Shown: positions 59,980-64,000 of the stretch, piece by piece
How the letters are laid out: each line of letters starts with the position of its first letter
How positions within the stretch are numbered: the stretch's first letter is position 1
Virus record (IMG/VR): IMGVR_UViG_3300035698_018653
Span: 62,001 to 126,000 of that record
Length of the DNA stretch: 64,000 bases
Strand: one strand, 5' to 3'
From: a virus
Program-made: the position numbers and the translations under genes
Notes under the pieces: model-generated
Told to the model about the DNA's origin: nothing
The model's database searches: none
Seen by the model: only the letters and a program-made list of their open reading frames with translations

Positions 59980-60813
59980 ATGAAAAAAGAAATAATAGTA
60001 AGTAACCAGAAGGAGTTTGACAAGATAAAAGAAGTAAAAAAAGACCAGGTAGTTATAATAGAAAATGAAGTAAAATTAAATATTAAGCTTAATGTTTTTG
60101 GGGTTTTAAAGTTAAGGGCTAAAGTTAATTGTAATTGGTATGAAGATAGATATATAGTGGCTTGGGAGAACTCGTCAGTAGAGGCTTGGGAGAACTCGTC
60201 AGTAGTGGCTTGGGAGAACTCGTCAGTAGAGGCTTGGGAGAACTCGTCAGTAGTGGCTCGGGAGAACTCGTCAGTAGAGGCTCGGGGGAACTCGTCAGTA
60301 GAGGCTTGGGGGAACTGTTTGGTAAGATTATGGGATAAAATAAAGAATATATCGATTAATGAATTTTCAGTATGTATAAAGCCTTTTGATTTAAAATTAA
60401 ATATTAAAAAATCAAAAACAGCTATTATACAAAATATTAAGCCCCTTAATTTTTTTGAAAGACATGGAATAAAAAAACAAAATAAAATAATTTTATATAA
60501 ACGTATTTCAAAAGATTTTAAAACTCAAGAGGGAACAGAAAATGAGACATTGTGGAAGATAGAGTCAACAGTTGAGCATCCCGATTGGAACCCTAAGGAT
60601 AGTGAATGTGGCGAAGGAAAATTTCATGCCGTGGCAAGGCCTTATTTTGCGGATGAGTTTAGAAGTAAAAAAGACGACATATATATAGCCATAAAGATAA
60701 GTATTAGCGATATATATGAGTGGAAAAATAATCCTAATTATCTACATAAAATAGGCTTTAGGAAAGGATACATATTATACAAATGTAATAAATTTGGGAT
60801 TAAGATAATATAA
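59980..60813 (+). CDS. Protein with octapeptide repeat insert
   Basis: 277 residues. Residues 60-115 are seven copies of an eight-residue unit of the type AWENSSVE/V, as found in beta-solenoid-like repeats of phage proteins. Residues 130-277 form a separate alpha/beta domain (KISISDIYEWKNN near the end). Not recognised in function; the repeat number probably varies between relatives. Confidence 0.7.
   Translation: MKKEIIVSNQKEFDKIKEVKKDQVVIIENEVKLNIKLNVFGVLKLRAKVNCNWYEDRYIVAWENSSVEAWENSSVVAWENSSVEAWENSSVVARENSSVEARGNSSVEAWGNCLVRLWDKIKNISINEFSVCIKPFDLKLNIKKSKTAIIQNIKPLNFFERHGIKKQNKIILYKRISKDFKTQEGTENETLWKIESTVEHPDWNPKDSECGEGKFHAVARPYFADEFRSKKDDIYIAIKISISDIYEWKNNPNYLHKIGFRKGYILYKCNKFGIKII
60157..60324 (+). 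repeat. Seven 24-base tandem repeats within a gene
   Basis: Units such as GTGGCTTGGGAGAACTCG... alternate between GTGGCT and GAGGCT starts and differ only at a few bases; the seventh has diverged. They are far richer in G and C than the gene around them, and they keep the reading frame. Confidence 0.9.
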
Positions 60814-60827
60814 TAAAAGGAGAAATC

Positions 60828-61391
60828 ATGGACAATGTATTTTGTGATTTTGATGACCTAATCGGACTTGCGAAAGATGGCGACAGCGGAGCGTTCGAAG
60901 AGGTGGTCAGAACAGTTGCTTTTGATGATAACGATATTGACACACGCAGGAGAGATAAGGTTGCTTTATATGCAAGAAAGATAAATTATATTGATACTGA
61001 TGAGGATTTAATACAGGATATAAAGCTTAAGATATGGGAGTCCATAAAGAGTTACAACCCAGAGCGTGGAAGCTTCGTATCTTTCTGTTGGATTAATATT
61101 AAAAGGAAGTTAATGGACAAGAAAAATAAATACTTCAGAGATCCATTAAGAAGTTCAGCACCCATGGATAGCTTTCAGTTTGAGGACACCTCCAATGCAA
61201 CTTTATACAGAGAGGTTTATGTTAAGAAGATACTGGATGATATTGATGGGGATGAATGGATAATGAGTAATCTTTTAATGGCTGGCTGGAGCAGGCGTAA
61301 AATTAAAGGGGTGCTAGGATTTAACGACAGAATGTACAATAAAATGATTGGGCATTTAAGGGATAGTTTTTCATTGGCGTATTGTTTTTGA
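60828..61391 (+). CDS. Sigma-70-like transcription factor
   Basis: 187 residues after AAAGGAG. DEDLIQDIKLKIWESIKSYN followed by GSFVSFCWINIKRKLMDKK is a good sigma region 2. The C-terminal GWSRRKIKGVLGFNDRMYN resembles the region 4 helix-turn-helix. The size is that of small alternative or T4 gp55-like factors. It probably directs host RNA polymerase to phage promoters; the TCGTATATTATA element is the best candidate, and one copy begins 40 bases after this gene. Confidence 0.75.
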   Translation: MDNVFCDFDDLIGLAKDGDSGAFEEVVRTVAFDDNDIDTRRRDKVALYARKINYIDTDEDLIQDIKLKIWESIKSYNPERGSFVSFCWINIKRKLMDKKNKYFRDPLRSSAPMDSFQFEDTSNATLYREVYVKKILDDIDGDEWIMSNLLMAGWSRRKIKGVLGFNDRMYNKMIGHLRDSFSLAYCF

Positions 61392-61430
61392 AAAAAAAAT
61401 AAAAAAAAATCGTTCATTTTATTGTTTTTA

Positions 61431-61442
61431 TCGTATATTGTA
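61431..61442 (+). promoter_or_regulatory. Promoter-like motif, copy 5 (TCGTATATTGTA)
   Basis: One-base variant of the shared motif, between the sigma-like gene and the SAP-like gene, 49 bases before ATG 61492. No consistent -35 is seen upstream of any copy. Confidence 0.55.
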
Positions 61443-61491
61443 ATTAAGGAACAGAAATCAATTTAATTAATTTTCAAGAGGAGAAGGAAAG

Positions 61492-62526
61492 ATGGCAAAG
61501 AAACAGATAGTACTTTACATTAAAGACGGAGTTGATTTTAAAGATGGCTTCGTAAAGGGCACCAAATGGGAGGAGGAGAAAGCAAATAGATTTAAGGGAG
61601 TGCAGTGCTGGATTTGTCAGGATGGACGGGTCAAGGGCAGTATGACAGTAGAGAAGGTAACATATGCTGAAGCAGGAGCCGAGATAGACGGTTCTGAAGT
61701 TCCCAAAGCCGGATTTTATCTAGAGGTTGGTGGTGACTTTGTCAAGGCACCTAAGAAGTTTACCGCCAAGAAGTTCTCCGAGATAAAGGTGATGGATATG
61801 GCGTCTAAAATGGGTGCCAATGGAGCTGAGGAAGCAGATGCAGGCGAAGACCAGGAAGATAACGAAGAAACAAAGAAAAAGAGCAGTAAAACCTCTAAAA
61901 AGGAGAAGAAGGTGAATAAGGAAAAAGAAGCGGAAGTCAAGGAAGATGAGGCGGTAGAAGTAGAAGATAAAAAAGAAGATGTAAAGGAAGATGCAGAAGT
62001 AAAGGATAGTAAAAAAAGCAAAAAAGCTAAGTTGCTTAAATCGCTACAGGGTAAATGCGCAGCCGCAGGGGTTAAGGGCATTAAGGGAAAGAAACCGGCA
62101 GAGCTTCAGGCCATGCTCGATGCGCTTAAGGAAGATAAGCCGAAGTTGAAACCGAAGGACAAGGAAAAAACAAAGGTTAAAAAAGAGAGTGAGAAAAAAG
62201 AGACAGTAACTAAAAAAACTAAAAGTAAAGAGAAAGAATTAAAGGCTGCTGATGGGTTTGATTTTATTGAGGGTTCAAAAAAGAAGCAACGGTATGACAA
62301 GAAAAATATGAGTGGTGTTGTATTTGATATCGTTAAGGGTATCAAATCAACTACCGTTGAAAAGATTAACGAAAAGATTGCTAAACTTGTCGCAAAGGGC
62401 GGCTGTAAAATAAAAAAGAAAAAGAATTATGACAAAGAAATAAACCGTAGGATATCGTACCTTAAATATACTATTGGTTATGATATTGAATTTAAGGGTG
62501 GTAAAATAACGAACAATACCAAATAG
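61492..62526 (+). CDS. Basic/acidic disordered protein with SAP-like motif
   Basis: 344 residues. Folded N-terminal 100 residues, then a long Lys/Glu-rich disordered part. Within it KLLKSLQGKCAAAGVKGIKG and KPAELQAMLDAL resemble a SAP DNA-binding motif. A folded basic end has a GVVFDIVKGIKSTTVEKI helix pair. Probably binds DNA during replication. It has its own promoter-like motif and its own terminator, so it is a single-gene unit. Confidence 0.65.
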   Translation: MAKKQIVLYIKDGVDFKDGFVKGTKWEEEKANRFKGVQCWICQDGRVKGSMTVEKVTYAEAGAEIDGSEVPKAGFYLEVGGDFVKAPKKFTAKKFSEIKVMDMASKMGANGAEEADAGEDQEDNEETKKKSSKTSKKEKKVNKEKEAEVKEDEAVEVEDKKEDVKEDAEVKDSKKSKKAKLLKSLQGKCAAAGVKGIKGKKPAELQAMLDALKEDKPKLKPKDKEKTKVKKESEKKETVTKKTKSKEKELKAADGFDFIEGSKKKQRYDKKNMSGVVFDIVKGIKSTTVEKINEKIAKLVAKGGCKIKKKKNYDKEINRRISYLKYTIGYDIEFKGGKITNNTK

Positions 62527-62552
62527 ATTAAAGTGTTGGAGATAATTAAATT

Positions 62553-62599
62553 AGAGGGGTCACAGAGATAATTTTACTCTGTGGCTCCTCTTTTTTTTT
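62553..62599 (+). terminator. Strong intrinsic terminator
   Basis: A 15-pair stem (62553-62567 with 62577-62591, two G-T pairs) followed by nine or more T. It separates the SAP-like gene from the next unit. Confidence 0.9.
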
Positions 62600-62607
62600 A
62601 TTATATA

Positions 62608-62856
62608 ATGGAAAGTGGAATATTAAAAATAGTCCATAAGGACGATAGTGTTGTTATATTGTCAACAATAAAAGAACAAAAGTCAAATTGGGAGAGTGTA
62701 ACTAGGCGTAAAAGTATAATAAGAAAAAAAATGAACAAAAAAGATTTTGTTAAATATTGTAAAAAAACTCTAAGTTGGTTTAAATCAGAAGGAAAGATAA
62801 TTAGCAGGAAGTTAAACAAAGAAAAAAATATTTTATTGTTTAGGTACGAAAAATGA
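62608..62856 (+). CDS. Unknown basic protein
   Basis: 82 residues from ATG 62608; an earlier in-frame GTG lies inside the terminator and is rejected. TATAAT-like sequence directly precedes the ATG, which may mean leaderless or weak translation. The protein is basic and helical, with a WFKSEGKII turn. It overlaps the radical SAM gene by four bases. Confidence 0.6.
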   Translation: MESGILKIVHKDDSVVILSTIKEQKSNWESVTRRKSIIRKKMNKKDFVKYCKKTLSWFKSEGKIISRKLNKEKNILLFRYEK

Positions 62857-63851
62857 AAAAACAAAAAGTAATTGCAATATTAGATGGAGACAAAAATAAA
62901 AATGTAAGAAAGAAGTATAAAAAATTTCCCAATTATGCTTTAATGAAAATAAGCTCTTATTACAAAAAGAAAGGGTATGGGGTAGAATGGTATTCTGATT
63001 TATTTAAAGATAAATACGAAAAGGTATTTGCCAGCCAGGTATTTACTTTTTCAGATAAATCGGTTTTAAAAAACAACATGATAAAGGGTGGTACTGGTAT
63101 TGATATGAGCCATAAACTTCCATCCGAAATAGAAAAAATAAATGATCTTGATTATTCTCTTTATCCTGATTTTCCCCATGCTCTTGGAATGCTCACTCGG
63201 GGTTGTATTAGAAAATGTAAATTTTGTTTTGTTCCAAAAAGGGAAGGTAAGCTTCAGCCCTATAGAGATATTGAACAAATAATAACGAAAGATAGAAGAG
63301 AAGTTGTTTTAATGGATAACAATGTTCTTGCTTCTGATTATGGAATAAAGCAAATAGAAAAAATCGTTAAATTAGGTATAAAAATAGATTTTAATCAGGG
63401 AATAGATTGTAGGTTAATAGATAATAGTGTTGCTAAGTTATTGTCTAAAGTAAAGTGGTTAAGACCCCTTACTATGGCTTATGATAGCGAAAATCAAAAA
63501 GAACATGTTTATAGGGCAACTAATTTATTAAGATGGCACAATACAACACCTGGGGTATTTTTTGTTTATATATGTTTTAATGATCTTGATTTGGCATTAG
63601 AGAGAGTAAGGTATCTAAAGGGGTTAAATTTAAAGCCATTTGTTCAACCAGAAATAATGATTGACGGAAATTATCATGAAGGTTTATTGGATGGTTGTGG
63701 AAAAATAAAGCAAGAGGTGATTTTCTTTAAGAGGTGGGTGAATAATAGATATTCTTTTTATACTGTTCCCTGGGAGGACTTTTCCGTAAAAGAAGCAGCC
63801 CAAAGTTTAAAGAAAGGAAGTAAAAGAAATCAGCGATTATTAATTTTATAA
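62853..63851 (+). CDS. Radical SAM protein
   Basis: 332 residues. TRGCIRKCKFCFVPKREG holds the CxxxCxxC iron-sulfur motif (Cys118, Cys122, Cys125). The N-terminal 100 residues resemble the Rossmann-like domain that precedes the barrel in B12-binding-type members. The substrate is unknown; radical SAM proteins occur in large phages, often near DNA or tRNA modification genes. Ends in NQRLLIL, a possible variant of the shared tail. Placed between a SAP-like protein and the clamp gene. Confidence 0.8.
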   Translation: MKKQKVIAILDGDKNKNVRKKYKKFPNYALMKISSYYKKKGYGVEWYSDLFKDKYEKVFASQVFTFSDKSVLKNNMIKGGTGIDMSHKLPSEIEKINDLDYSLYPDFPHALGMLTRGCIRKCKFCFVPKREGKLQPYRDIEQIITKDRREVVLMDNNVLASDYGIKQIEKIVKLGIKIDFNQGIDCRLIDNSVAKLLSKVKWLRPLTMAYDSENQKEHVYRATNLLRWHNTTPGVFFVYICFNDLDLALERVRYLKGLNLKPFVQPEIMIDGNYHEGLLDGCGKIKQEVIFFKRWVNNRYSFYTVPWEDFSVKEAAQSLKKGSKRNQRLLIL

Positions 63852-63868
63852 TATTAAGGAGAAAGATA

Positions 63869-64000
63869 ATGAAATTTAGTGTTGAGAAAAACGAATTCAC
63901 GAGGTTGTTGAGTAATTTTATTTTTATATTTAATCAAAAATTATCTATGCCGATACTTAGCAACTTGCTTCTTAAGCTGTCTGGAAACAAGCTTGTGGTT
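63869..64000 (+). CDS. dnaN: DNA polymerase III beta (sliding clamp), start only
   Basis: The first 44 residues are seen, after AAGGAG; the window edge cuts the gene. KFSVEKNEFTRLLSNF, then LSMPILSNLLLKLSGNKL, fits the N-terminal part of DnaN (pattern 'r..lPIL.nlll'). The clamp holds the polymerase on DNA. A phage-encoded DnaN-type clamp suggests the phage brings its own polymerase beyond the edge. Confidence 0.75.
   Translation, partial: MKFSVEKNEFTRLLSNFIFIFNQKLSMPILSNLLLKLSGNKLVV

Noticed and set aside
60157-60324. CRISPR array
   Set aside because: The 24-base units are directly adjacent without spacers and lie in frame within a gene.

Overview
The window is a contiguous piece of a tailed, double-stranded DNA phage (Caudoviricetes). 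Every gene I accept lies on the + strand, packed end to end with ATGA or TAATG overlaps. A full HK97-type head and long-tail module is recognisable, followed by replication genes. The DNA is AT-rich. Almost every gene has a strong AAGGAG-type Shine-Dalgarno, so a host that does not use Shine-Dalgarno sites, such as most Bacteroidota, is unlikely. A BamE/SmpA-like gene with a lipoprotein signal hints at a diderm host. I cannot name the phage or the host, and the window holds neither genome end.

Layout. 1-13.9 kb: small early/accessory genes, mostly unrecognised, many Cys-rich. This part includes a large structured RNA (705-1041), a gene-free region with repeats (4870-6130), and a compact five-gene unit (9976-12181) with a zinc ribbon, a PD-(D/E)XK nuclease and a papain-like peptidase. 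13.9-25.3 kb: packaging and head genes: large terminase, portal, MuF-like protein split by an intein, XkdF-like protease, nested scaffold-like protein and major capsid protein. 25.4-32.3 kb: a two-domain glycosyltransferase, decoration/LamG proteins, and the connector, neck and tail-tube genes. 32.4-47.7 kb: tail chaperones, tape measure, papain-like tail peptidase, an HNH homing endonuclease, an 1860-residue LamG tail protein and a beta-helix spike-like protein. 48.0-54.6 kb: SNF2-type helicase, HNH nuclease, loader-like protein, DnaB-type helicase and CHC2/TOPRIM primase. 54.6-64 kb: small genes, tRNA-Arg(TCT), a sigma-like factor, a SAP-like basic protein, a radical SAM protein and the start of a DnaN-type sliding clamp cut by the window edge.

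Regulation. The 12-base element TCGTATATTATA occurs five times, in two copies with one change, always between genes and on the coding strand. It is probably a phage promoter, and the sigma-like protein encoded at 60828 is a candidate reader. Five intrinsic terminators or attenuators and a boxA-like site divide the rest.

Most unusual are: (1) a shared lysine-rich, LIL-type C-terminal tail on at least five otherwise unrelated proteins, with one protein carrying three copies in tandem; (2) a set of closed-stem structured RNA elements, each ending about 20 bases before a start codon; (3) the 9976-12181 unit; and (4) several open frames that run in frame through a Shine-Dalgarno and second start codon, giving nested products.
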